This document shows positions 45,117 through 52,953 of a stretch of 64,000 nucleotides of DNA, piece by piece. This DNA comes from Alphaproteobacteria bacterium. GTDB taxonomy: Bacteria; Pseudomonadota; Alphaproteobacteria; Sphingomonadales; Sphingomonadaceae. The position numbers and the translations under genes were made by a program. The notes beneath the pieces are model-generated. The model was not told where the DNA came from, did not search any database, and was given only the letters and a program-made list of their open reading frames with translations. Where the stretch lies: assembly GCA_019239415.1 (NCBI GenBank), contig JAFAZW010000088.1, positions 1 to 64,000 on the forward strand. Direction: 5' to 3'. How positions within the stretch are numbered: position 1 is the stretch's first letter; every line of letters starts with the position of its first letter.

Positions 45117-45138
45117 GTTCTGTCTCCGGCCGAATAAC

Positions 45139-46104
45139 TCAGCGGGCGTCGAGCCGCTCCATCAGTCGCGCCGCGAGGGTCGCGAAGAGGGCGGCCTCCT
45201 CGCCGTCGCCGGCGGCCGGGGGGTCGCCGGCGTCGGAGGCCGCGCGGATCGCGGCGGTCAGCGGGATGCGGCCGAGGAAGGGGATGTCCAGCACCTTCGC
45301 CGCCGCTTCGGCGCCGCCGGCGCCGAACGGGTCCGACATCTCGCCGCAATGCGGACAGGCGTAGCCGGCCATGTTCTCGACGAGGCCGAGGATCGGCACG
45401 TCCATCTTGCGGAACAGGTCGATGGCGCGGGTGGCGTCGATCAGCGCGAGATCCTGCGGCGTCGAGACGATCACCGCCCCCGCCGGCTTCCATTTCTGGA
45501 TCAGCGAGAGCTGCACGTCGCCGGTGCCGGGCGGCAGGTCGACGACGAGGAGGTCGGCGTCGGCCCAGTCGCCCTCGACGAGCTGGCCCAGCGCACTCGC
45601 CGCCATCGGTCCGCGCCAGGCGAGCGCCGCGCCGGGCTCGACCAGCTGACCGATCGACAGCAGCTTGACCCCGTGCGCCTCGACCGGGACGATCTGCTTG
45701 TCGGCCATTTCCGGCCGCTCGGTGCTGCCCATGATCCGCGGTTGGGACGGGCCGTAAATATCCGCGTCAACAAGCCCGACGCGTCGGCCGGCACGGGTCA
45801 GGGCGACGGCGAGGTTGGCGGCGACCGTCGACTTGCCGACGCCGCCCTTGCCGCTGCCGACGGCGACGATGGCGCGCTCGACCTTCTCCGCGGTCATGGC
45901 GATGCGGACCTCGGACACGGCGATGGCGCGGACAACGGCATCGCGCACGTCCGCCTCCAGCGCCGCGCGCGCGTGGGCGGAGAGGCCGGTGACGTCGAGA
46001 ACGAGGCTCGCGGCGCCGGCGTTCAGGCGCGCGCTGGCGACGCGTCCGCCGGCGGCGGGAACGCTGGCGAGCGCGGCGAGGAGCGGGGCGGTGTCGTCGG
46101 CCAT
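45139..46104 (-). CDS. mrp: Iron-sulfur cluster carrier, Mrp/ApbC P-loop ATPase
   Basis: A 321-aa protein from ATG 46104; the frame extends upstream but the added residues do not match the family. An N-terminal MIP18-like (DUF59) segment is followed by the deviant Walker A VGSGKGGVGKST (about 82-93), VDADIYGPSQPRIMG (switch), and ACPHCGEMSDPFG, whose CxxC binds a bridging Fe-S cluster. It carries or assembles Fe-S clusters for apo-proteins in the cytosol. It is divergent from hflK with a 70-bp gap. Confidence 0.92.
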   Translation of the reverse strand: MADDTAPLLAALASVPAAGGRVASARLNAGAASLVLDVTGLSAHARAALEADVRDAVVRAIAVSEVRIAMTAEKVERAIVAVGSGKGGVGKSTVAANLAVALTRAGRRVGLVDADIYGPSQPRIMGSTERPEMADKQIVPVEAHGVKLLSIGQLVEPGAALAWRGPMAASALGQLVEGDWADADLLVVDLPPGTGDVQLSLIQKWKPAGAVIVSTPQDLALIDATRAIDLFRKMDVPILGLVENMAGYACPHCGEMSDPFGAGGAEAAAKVLDIPFLGRIPLTAAIRAASDAGDPPAAGDGEEAALFATLAARLMERLDAR

Positions 46105-46174
46105 GGCGGCGACATAGGAGACGCGGCGCGGCTTGCCACTGTTTTTCCCCAGGACCCGCACCTATAAAGGTCGG

Positions 46175-47275
46175 ATGAGAGCCTTTTTCGGGTGGGGCGC
46201 GCGCCTTTCCGCCATGTGGAACGAGAATAAGGGCGGCCCCTGGGGTCCGTCCGGCGGCGACGGCGGCGGCGACGGGGAGGGCAAGGGACCGCGCAGCCCC
46301 TGGGGGCAGCCGCCGCGGCGGCGCCGGCCGGGCGGCGGCGGCGGCCCCGCCAACATCGCCTCGCTCGAGGATTTCCTGAAGAAGAGCCGCGATCGCTTCG
46401 GCGGTCGTCTGCCCCCGGCGGACGGCCGGCCCTACTGGCTCTACGGCCTCGGCGTCTTCCTCCTCCTCTGGCTGCTCTTCACCAGCTTCCACCAGGTCGG
46501 TGCCCAGGAGCAGGGCGTCGTCACCCTGTTCGGCTCCTACAGCCGCACCGTCGGCCCCGGCATCAACCTCACCTTGCCCGCCCCGATCGAGCGGATGGAG
46601 AAGGTCGACGTCGGCCAGGTCCGCAAGACGGACATCGGCACGTCGGGCCGTCCCGACGACAATCTCGTGCTGACCGAGGACCAGAACCTCATCGACCTCG
46701 CTTATTCGGTGCGCTGGAAGATCCGCGACCCGCAGCTCTACCTGTTCACCCTCGACAATCCGCAGAACACCATCTCGGAGGTCGCGCAGAGCGCGATGCG
46801 GGCGGTGGTGGCGAACGTCCGCTTCAACGACGCGATCGGCGCCGGCCGCGACGATGTCGCGAACCGCGTCGCGCTGGCGATGCAGCAGATCCTCGACCGC
46901 TACGGCGCCGGCATCCACATCGAGGGCATCACCATCAACCAGACCGACCCGCCGGCCGAGGTCAACGAGGCCTTCAAGCGGGTGACGGCGGCGCAGCAGG
47001 ACTTCCAGTCCGACGTCAACAACGCCCGCGCCTATGCCCAGCAGGTCACCGCCCACGCCCAGGGCGACGCGGCGGCGTTCGACCAGATCTACGCACAGTA
47101 CAAGCTCGCGCCGGACGTCACCCGCCGCCGCCTCTATTACGAGACGATGGAGAAGGTGCTCTCGAAGGTCGACAAGACGGTGGTGGAGGCGCCCGGCGTG
47201 ACCCCCTATCTGCCGCTGCCCGAAGTCAACAAGCGCGCCCAGCAGGGCGAGGCCCAGGAGGCCGCCCCGCGATGA
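46175..47275 (+). CDS. hflK: FtsH-protease modulator HflK
   Basis: A 366-aa protein. ATG 46175 follows AAAGGTCGG and adds a short leader before the usual MWNENKGGPWG; ATG 46214 is the alternative start. A Gly/Arg-rich cytoplasmic N-terminus is followed by one transmembrane helix (LYGLGVFLLLWLLF) and an SPFH/band-7 domain (EQGVVTLFGSYSRTVGPGINL, LTEDQNLIDLAYSVRWKI). With HflC it forms a periplasm-facing cage around FtsH and regulates its membrane proteolysis. The stop overlaps the hflC start (ATGA). Confidence 0.93.
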   Translation: MRAFFGWGARLSAMWNENKGGPWGPSGGDGGGDGEGKGPRSPWGQPPRRRRPGGGGGPANIASLEDFLKKSRDRFGGRLPPADGRPYWLYGLGVFLLLWLLFTSFHQVGAQEQGVVTLFGSYSRTVGPGINLTLPAPIERMEKVDVGQVRKTDIGTSGRPDDNLVLTEDQNLIDLAYSVRWKIRDPQLYLFTLDNPQNTISEVAQSAMRAVVANVRFNDAIGAGRDDVANRVALAMQQILDRYGAGIHIEGITINQTDPPAEVNEAFKRVTAAQQDFQSDVNNARAYAQQVTAHAQGDAAAFDQIYAQYKLAPDVTRRRLYYETMEKVLSKVDKTVVEAPGVTPYLPLPEVNKRAQQGEAQEAAPR

Positions 47276-48138
47276 ACCCGTCGCTCCGCAACCCGATCGC
47301 GATCGCCTTCGCGGCCATCGCCCTCCTGATCCTCGCCGGCGCGACCTTCGCCAACGTGCCGGAGACCAAGCAGGCGGTGATCGTCCGCTTCGGCCAGCCG
47401 CAGCGCACGATCAACGCCTACCAGCCGGGCGAGCAGTTCGGACGCACGGGCGCAGGCCTCATCGCGCGCTGGCCGTTCATCGAGCAGATCCACTGGATCG
47501 ACAAGCGTATCCTCAGCCTCGGCATGGAGCGCCAGCAGGTGCTCTCAACCGACCAGTACCGGCTGCAGGTCGACGCCTTCGCCCGCTACCGCATCGTCGA
47601 TCCGCTGCGCATGTACGTCTCCGCGCAGACCGAGGCGCGGCTCGGCGACCAGCTGAAGCCGATCCTGGGCTCCGCGATTCGCAACGAGCTGGGCAAGCGG
47701 CCGTTCGCCGCCCTGCTCAGCGCCGAGCGCGGCGAGATGATGGCGCATATCAAGTCGGCGCTGAACCGTGCCGCGCGCCAATATGGCGCCGAGATCGTCG
47801 ACGTCAGGATCAAGCGCGCCGACCTGCCGAGCGGCATCCCGCTCAACTCCGCCTTCGAGCGGATGAAGAGCGCGCGCGAGCAGGAGGCGACGGCGATCCG
47901 CGCCCAGGGCTACAAGCAGGCGCAGATCATCCGCGCCGAGGCCGACGCCGAGGCCGCGAAGACCTTTGCCGAGGCGTTCAACAAGGACCCGGCCTTCTAC
48001 GATTTCTACCGCGCGATGCAGTCCTACCGCCTGACCTTCACCGGGGAAGGCCTGCCCAAGAGCGAGGAACGCGGCCGCTCGACCATCGTCCTCTCGCCGG
48101 ACAACGACTATCTGAGGGAGTTCCGCGGGAAGAAATAA
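47272..48138 (+). CDS. hflC: FtsH-protease modulator HflC
   Basis: A 288-aa membrane protein with one N-terminal transmembrane helix (IAFAAIALLILAGATF) and a band-7 domain: TKQAVIVRFGQPQRTIN, PFIEQIHWIDKRIL, STDQYRLQVDAFARYRI, and the C-terminal helix REQEATAIRAQGYKQAQIIR with the repeated Ala/Glu heptads of SPFH coiled coils. Partner of HflK in the FtsH-regulating complex. The order hflK-hflC-Do protease is common in alphaproteobacteria. Confidence 0.94.
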   Translation: MNPSLRNPIAIAFAAIALLILAGATFANVPETKQAVIVRFGQPQRTINAYQPGEQFGRTGAGLIARWPFIEQIHWIDKRILSLGMERQQVLSTDQYRLQVDAFARYRIVDPLRMYVSAQTEARLGDQLKPILGSAIRNELGKRPFAALLSAERGEMMAHIKSALNRAARQYGAEIVDVRIKRADLPSGIPLNSAFERMKSAREQEATAIRAQGYKQAQIIRAEADAEAAKTFAEAFNKDPAFYDFYRAMQSYRLTFTGEGLPKSEERGRSTIVLSPDNDYLREFRGKK

Positions 48139-48269
48139 GCGACGCCGGAGCGCCGGCGGGCCTATTCAAATCCGGTTCAGCCGCACCAGATAGCAAGCGA
48201 ACAGCATGCGATTGGGAGCGCGGGGTCTGCCCGCCCCGCCTCCGCGAAGACCTGAGGAGACTGAGCACC

Positions 48270-49850
48270 GTGCGTTACGTTTATGGCCTCTCCGCCGCGC
48301 TCCTGCTGGGCGGCGCCGCCGCGACCCTCGCCGTGGGTCCGCTCGGCGCGCAGACCGCGCAGAACGATCCCTCGGCCATGGCCGCGAGCGCGCCACGCCC
48401 GGGCGCGCCGATGAGCTTCGCCGACCTCGCCGCCCGCCTCCAGCCGGCGGTGGTCAACATCTCGACGAAGCAGACGCTGCGGGTGAACCGCCAGCAGCAG
48501 CTGCCGCCGGGCCTCGAGGATTTCTTCCGCCAGTTCGGCGCGCCGGTCCCCGGCCAGGACGATGACGACAATGGCGGCAGTGGCGGCGGCGGCCAGTCGG
48601 TGCAGCGCGGCGGCTCGCTCGGCTCGGGCTTCCTGATCTCGGCGGACGGCTATGTCGTCACCAACAACCACGTCATCTCGCCGGCCCGCACCGGCGCGAC
48701 GGTCGACCAGATCACCGTCACCCTCGCCGACCGGCGCGAGTTCACGGCCCGCGTCGTCGGCAAGGACCAGGCCGCCGATCTCGCCCTCCTCAAGATCAAC
48801 GGGCAGGGGCTGCCCTTCGTCCGCTTCGGCGATTCCACGCGCACGCGGGTTGGCGACTGGGTGCTCGCGATCGGCAACCCGTTCGGCCTCGGCGGCACGG
48901 TGACGGCGGGCATCGTCTCCGCCCTCCACCGCAACCTCCAGTCGGGCGTCTACGACCGCTACATCCAGACCGACGCGTCCATCAACATGGGCAATTCGGG
49001 CGGCCCGATGTTCGACCTCAACGGCAACGTCATCGGCATCAACACCGCCCTCTACTCGCCGACCGGCGGCAATATCGGCATCGGCTTCGCCATTCCCGCG
49101 GAGCAGGCGCGGCCGGTGATCGAGGCGCTGCAGCGCGGCGGCAAGGTCTCGCGCGGCTATATCGGCGTCAGCCTCCAGAATCTCGACGAAGAAATTGCCG
49201 AATCGCTCGGTATACCCAAGAACCAGGGCGAGCTGATCCGCGCGGTCACGCCGAACGGTCCGGCCGCGCGCGCCGGCATCCAGCAGGGCGACGTCGTGAT
49301 CGCGGTCAACAATCAGCCGGTCACGCCGGACCAGTCGCTCGCTTACCTGGTGTCGCAGCAGCCGGTCGGCGCGCGCGTGCCAGTCACGTTCGTGCGCGAA
49401 GGCCAGCGCCGGACGGTGACCGTCACCGTCGGCGAGCGGCCGAGCGAGGAGGAGCTCGCTCGCCAGGGGAGTGGCGGCGACGATCCGAACAGCGTCACCA
49501 ATCCGACCGACCAGCAGCAGTCCACCAGCCAGCGCTCGGCGCGCGAGAGCCTAGGCCTCACCGTCCAGACGCTGACCCCGGAGATCGCCCGTTCGCTCCG
49601 CCTGAACGACCCGAACCTCAAGGGCGTCGTCGTCTCCGCCGTCAATCCCAGCAGCGATGCCGCATCGAAGGTGCAGGTCGGCGACGTGATCCTCTCGATC
49701 AACCAGCGCGCAACCGCCACTCCGGAACAGGCGGCGGCTGCCGTCGCGGCCGCCCGCGCCGCGGGACGGAAGTCCGTCCTGCTCCTGGTCCGGCACGGTA
49801 ACAACGCACCGACCTATTACGGCGTCGAGCTAAGTACGAGCGCCCGCTGA
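48270..49850 (+). CDS. Do-family periplasmic serine protease (DegP/HtrA-like)
   Basis: A 526-aa protein from GTG 48270 with TGAGGAGA upstream. Signal peptide (residues 1-28), trypsin-like domain with His134 (VTNNHVISPA), Asp170 (DQAADLALLKI) and Ser243 (NMGNSGGPMFDL), then two PDZ domains: RGYIGVSLQNLDEEIAE from ~290 and LGLTVQTLTPEIARSL from ~430. It degrades or refolds misfolded envelope proteins. Follows hflKC with a 131-bp gap, so it probably has its own promoter. A strong symmetric hairpin follows the gene. Confidence 0.93.
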   Translation: MRYVYGLSAALLLGGAAATLAVGPLGAQTAQNDPSAMAASAPRPGAPMSFADLAARLQPAVVNISTKQTLRVNRQQQLPPGLEDFFRQFGAPVPGQDDDDNGGSGGGGQSVQRGGSLGSGFLISADGYVVTNNHVISPARTGATVDQITVTLADRREFTARVVGKDQAADLALLKINGQGLPFVRFGDSTRTRVGDWVLAIGNPFGLGGTVTAGIVSALHRNLQSGVYDRYIQTDASINMGNSGGPMFDLNGNVIGINTALYSPTGGNIGIGFAIPAEQARPVIEALQRGGKVSRGYIGVSLQNLDEEIAESLGIPKNQGELIRAVTPNGPAARAGIQQGDVVIAVNNQPVTPDQSLAYLVSQQPVGARVPVTFVREGQRRTVTVTVGERPSEEELARQGSGGDDPNSVTNPTDQQQSTSQRSARESLGLTVQTLTPEIARSLRLNDPNLKGVVVSAVNPSSDAASKVQVGDVILSINQRATATPEQAAAAVAAARAAGRKSVLLLVRHGNNAPTYYGVELSTSAR

Positions 49851-49889
49851 GCGGGCAGACGCCGACTTCGGCTTGGCGATTACGTCGCA

Positions 49890-49921
49890 CCGCCATCGGT
49901 CTTTGCTAAGACCGATGGCGG
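49890..49921. terminator. Perfect 14-bp hairpin between convergent genes
   Basis: CCGCCATCGGTCTT pairs perfectly with AAGACCGATGGCGG around loop TGCT. It lies 39 bases after the Do-protease stop and 16 bases after the stop of the small minus-strand gene. There is no immediate T-tract on either strand, but the position suggests a bidirectional terminator. Confidence 0.7.
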
Positions 49922-49937
49922 GCGCCAGACAGAATTT

Positions 49938-50108
49938 TTAAGCGATACAGACGCAGTCGAACCGAGGATCTCCGGTATTGCCAGCCTGGATGCACCCGCG
50001 CGGGCAGTAACCCATCACATATTTACCTTTGTCCGCGAACGCGTGGGTGACCGACGAAGGAAGGGGAGCCACGACTGCTGCCACGAGAGACAATGTAATC
50101 AATTTCAT
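49938..50108 (-). CDS. Small secreted cysteine-containing peptide
   Basis: A 56-aa frame that is easily missed. ATG 50108 is preceded by AAAGGGGATTATC (good ribosome binding site) and, further up, a near-consensus promoter. The peptide has a signal sequence (LITLSLVAAVVAPLPSS, cleaved near THAFA) and a ~30-residue mature part, DKGKYVMGYCPRGCIQAGNT then GDPRFDCVCIA. Four Cys (CxxxC and CxC) could make two disulfides. Codon use and base composition are less GC-rich than in the neighbours. Family unknown. Promoter, ribosome binding site, signal and terminator together make a real gene likely. Confidence 0.65.
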   Translation of the reverse strand: MKLITLSLVAAVVAPLPSSVTHAFADKGKYVMGYCPRGCIQAGNTGDPRFDCVCIA

Positions 50109-50150
50109 GATAATCCCCTTTTTTTGTCCACGGCACTTCTGCCACGCAAA

Positions 50151-50179
50151 ATGTTATCGACCGTTTTGCAGCTCGTCAA
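50151..50179 (-). promoter_or_regulatory. Sigma70-type promoter of the small peptide gene
   Basis: On the minus strand: TTGACG (-35), a 17-bp spacer, then TAACAT (-10), with the -10 43 bases before the ATG at 50108. It is the best consensus match I noticed in the window and lies in relatively AT-rich DNA. Confidence 0.6.
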
Positions 50180-50423
50180 TCTTACCGGCATTAACACCAA
50201 AATGGCGAAGATTTCAGTCAGCACTACGTAATTTGTTGTTGCCCCCGCGCATGTCGGCGCAGAAGGCGCGGACGCGTAGCGTGGTCCCGCTCCTCACGGG
50301 CGCGGCGATATTCCAGCCTGTTTCGGGATAGAGGTGCGCGTCCCGGCCCACTGACCCGACGCTTGCCGCCCCTGTTCGGAAACGGATAGGGAGCGGGACA
50401 GCGGCGGCCAAGGGAGAGTGCGC

Positions 50424-52358
50424 GTGACCCAGGAATCCCTTTCCAGCCGCTCCGAGCTGACGGTGCGGGCCATCCTCCTCGGCGGCCTCATCACGCTCGT
50501 CTTCACCGCTGCCAACGTCTATCTCGGGCTCAAGGTCGGCCTGACCTTCGCCACCTCGATCCCCGCCGCGGTGATCTCGATGGCGGTGCTGCGCTGGTTT
50601 TCGGGCGCGTCCATCCTCGAGAACAACATCGTCCAGACCGTCGCGTCGGCCGCCGGGACGCTCGCCGCGATCTGCTTCGTGCTGCCCGGTCTGGTCATGA
50701 TCGGCTGGTGGCACGATTTCCCTTATTGGACGACGGCGCTCGTCACCGGCCTCGGCGGCATCCTCGGCGTGCTGTTCTCGGTCCCGCTGCGCCGCGCCCT
50801 GGTGACCGACTCGCCCTTGCCCTATCCCGAAGGCGTCGCCGCGGCCGAGGTGCTCAAGGTCGGGCAGGAATCGGGCGAGGGGGCGGAGGCGAACAGCCGC
50901 GGCCTCGCCGCCATCGTCACCGGCTCGCTCGTCTCGGCCGGCTTCGCGCTGCTCGGCGCGCTGAAGCTTGCGACGATCGAGTCGAGCAGCTTCTTCCGTC
51001 TCGGTCGCGGCGTCAGCGGCTTCAACCCGGCCTTCCAGTTCGCGCTGCTCGGCGTCGGCCACCTCGTCGGCCTCTCGGTCGGCGTCGCGATGCTGGTCGG
51101 CATCGTCATCGCCTGGGGCGCGGCCGTACCCTGGCTCAGCAGCGGGCTGGCGGTCCCGGCAGGCGGCTATGAGGACCTCGCCATCGACGTCTGGAAGAAC
51201 CAGGTCCGCTTCCTCGGGGCCGGCGTCATCGGCGTCGCCGCCGTCTGGACGCTCGTCATCGTCATCGGTCCCATCGTGAAGGGGTTGGCCGGCGCGCTCG
51301 CCGCCTCGCGGGCGCGCAAGGCCAGCGGCGGCGGCGCGCTCCCCGTCGAGGAACGCGACATCCCGATCGGCTGGGTCGGCTTCGGTATCCTCGCCGCGCT
51401 GGTGCCGATCGGCTTCCTGCTCGTCCGCGAGCTCGGCGGCGCGGCCGGCGGGAGCATGCCGCTGGTCCTCGCCGGCAGCGTCGTCTTCATCCTCCTCGCC
51501 GGTGCCTTCATCGCCGCCGTCTGCGGCTATATGGCGGGCCTGATCGGCGCCTCGAATAGCCCCGTCTCCGGCATCGGCATCCTCTCCGCTCTCGGCGCGT
51601 CCTTGCTCCTCGTCGCCGTCCTGGGGAGCGTCGCCGACCCGAAACCGCTCATCGCCTACGCGCTGATCGTCACCGCTGTCGTGTTCGGCGTCGCCACCAT
51701 TTCGAACGACAACCTCCAGGACCTCAAGACGGGGCAGCTGGTCGGCGCGACGCCGTGGCGCCAGCAGGTCGCCCTGCTGTTCGGCGTGCTGTTCGGCGCC
51801 GCCGTGATCCCGCCCGTCCTCAACCTCCTCAACGCCGGCTACGGCTTCGCCGGGGTGGCGGGCGCCGGCAAGGAGGCGCTGGGCGCCCCGCAGGCGGCGT
51901 TGATCTCGACGCTGGCGCAGGGCGTGCTGACCGGGACGCAGCAATGGGGGATGATCGCCAACGGCGTGCTGCTCGGCATCGGCCTCATCGCCCTCGATGC
52001 GCTGTTTGGACGGATGAAGCTGCTCCGCCTGCCGCCGCTCGCCGTCGGCATCGCCATCTACCTGCCGATGTCGGCGACACTGCTGGTGGTCGTCGGCGCC
52101 GTCTGCGGCTGGGTCTACGACCGCGCCAGGAACGACGAGGCGCATCGCCGGATGGGGGTGCTCGTCGCCACCGGCTTCATCGTCGGCGAAAGCCTGTTCG
52201 GGGTGCTGGTGGCGGGGATCGTGGCGGGCTCCGGCAACCCCGAACCGCTCGCCCTCGTCGGCACGGCCTTCCACCCCTATGCCCTCTGGGGCGGCGCCCT
52301 GCTCTTCGCCCTGCTCGCCTGGGCATGTTATCGCCGCAGTGCGCGCCTGGCTTCCTGA
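50424..52358 (+). CDS. OPT family oligopeptide transporter
   Basis: A 644-aa protein from GTG 50424, eight bases after AGGGAGA (an in-frame GTG at 50418 is too close). About 14 or more hydrophobic helices. Typical strings: SELTVRAILLGGLITLVFTAANVYLGLKVGLTF at the N-terminus (family start), SPLPYPEGVAAAEVLKVG-like PLPYPEGVAAAEVL, GLIGASNSPVSGIGILS and FGVATISNDNLQDLKTGQLVG. Bacterial OPT proteins import peptides or metal chelates with protons; substrate not known. Stop is directly adjacent to the convergent L,D-transpeptidase stop. Confidence 0.92.
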   Translation: MTQESLSSRSELTVRAILLGGLITLVFTAANVYLGLKVGLTFATSIPAAVISMAVLRWFSGASILENNIVQTVASAAGTLAAICFVLPGLVMIGWWHDFPYWTTALVTGLGGILGVLFSVPLRRALVTDSPLPYPEGVAAAEVLKVGQESGEGAEANSRGLAAIVTGSLVSAGFALLGALKLATIESSSFFRLGRGVSGFNPAFQFALLGVGHLVGLSVGVAMLVGIVIAWGAAVPWLSSGLAVPAGGYEDLAIDVWKNQVRFLGAGVIGVAAVWTLVIVIGPIVKGLAGALAASRARKASGGGALPVEERDIPIGWVGFGILAALVPIGFLLVRELGGAAGGSMPLVLAGSVVFILLAGAFIAAVCGYMAGLIGASNSPVSGIGILSALGASLLLVAVLGSVADPKPLIAYALIVTAVVFGVATISNDNLQDLKTGQLVGATPWRQQVALLFGVLFGAAVIPPVLNLLNAGYGFAGVAGAGKEALGAPQAALISTLAQGVLTGTQQWGMIANGVLLGIGLIALDALFGRMKLLRLPPLAVGIAIYLPMSATLLVVVGAVCGWVYDRARNDEAHRRMGVLVATGFIVGESLFGVLVAGIVAGSGNPEPLALVGTAFHPYALWGGALLFALLAWACYRRSARLAS

Positions 52359-52940
52359 TCAGTTGGTCTCCTCGCCGCCCCCGCCCAGCTTCACCGGCTC
52401 GCGGGTGATCGTCACCAGGGTGGCGGCGTCGGTCATCGCGTAGAGCTTCTTGGCGAAGGCCCAAGGCAGCCGGATACAGCCGTGCGAGGCGGGGTAGCCG
52501 GGCAGCGGGCCGGCGTGGAGGGCGATGCCGTAGGTCGTGAGACGCTGCATGTAGGGCATCGGCGCGTTCGAATAGAGGTTCGAACGGTGGTGCACCTGCT
52601 TCTGGAGGATGCGGAAGGTCCCGACCGGCGTCGGATGGCCCCGCCGGCCGGTCGAGACCGGCGCCGTCTCCAACAAGGCGCCGTCGCGGAACACGAACGC
52701 TTTCTGCTGCGGCAGGCTCACGAGGATGCGCAGGGCGCCGCCGGGCGGTGAAGGCGGTGCCGGCGGCGTGGAGGCGGGACCCGCAGGAACCGGCGCGGGA
52801 GTCGGCGCCGGAGCGGGGATCACCGAGTAGGTCACCTCCCGCGCGTCGAGCGGGAGGTACGGGAGCGCCGGAGGAGGCTCCGGCGGCCGCGCCGTGCCGA
52901 GCGCCAGCGCACTGGGGGCGAGGAGCAGGAGGCCCTTCAT
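52359..52940 (-). CDS. L,D-transpeptidase (YkuD domain)
   Basis: A 193-aa exported protein. Signal peptide, then a Pro-rich linker (IPAPAPTPAPVPAGP), then the YkuD domain: LRILVSLPQQKAFVFRDG, TPVGTFRILQKQVHHRSN, and the catalytic site ALHAGPLPGYPASHGCIRLP with His142, His153 and Cys155. These enzymes make 3-3 peptidoglycan cross-links or attach proteins to peptidoglycan in the periplasm. Same strand as the M1 peptidase, 13 bases after its stop would be the next start, so the two genes are adjacent and possibly linked. Confidence 0.92.
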   Translation of the reverse strand: MKGLLLLAPSALALGTARPPEPPPALPYLPLDAREVTYSVIPAPAPTPAPVPAGPASTPPAPPSPPGGALRILVSLPQQKAFVFRDGALLETAPVSTGRRGHPTPVGTFRILQKQVHHRSNLYSNAPMPYMQRLTTYGIALHAGPLPGYPASHGCIRLPWAFAKKLYAMTDAATLVTITREPVKLGGGGEETN

Positions 52941-52953
52941 CGCACCGGGGACC

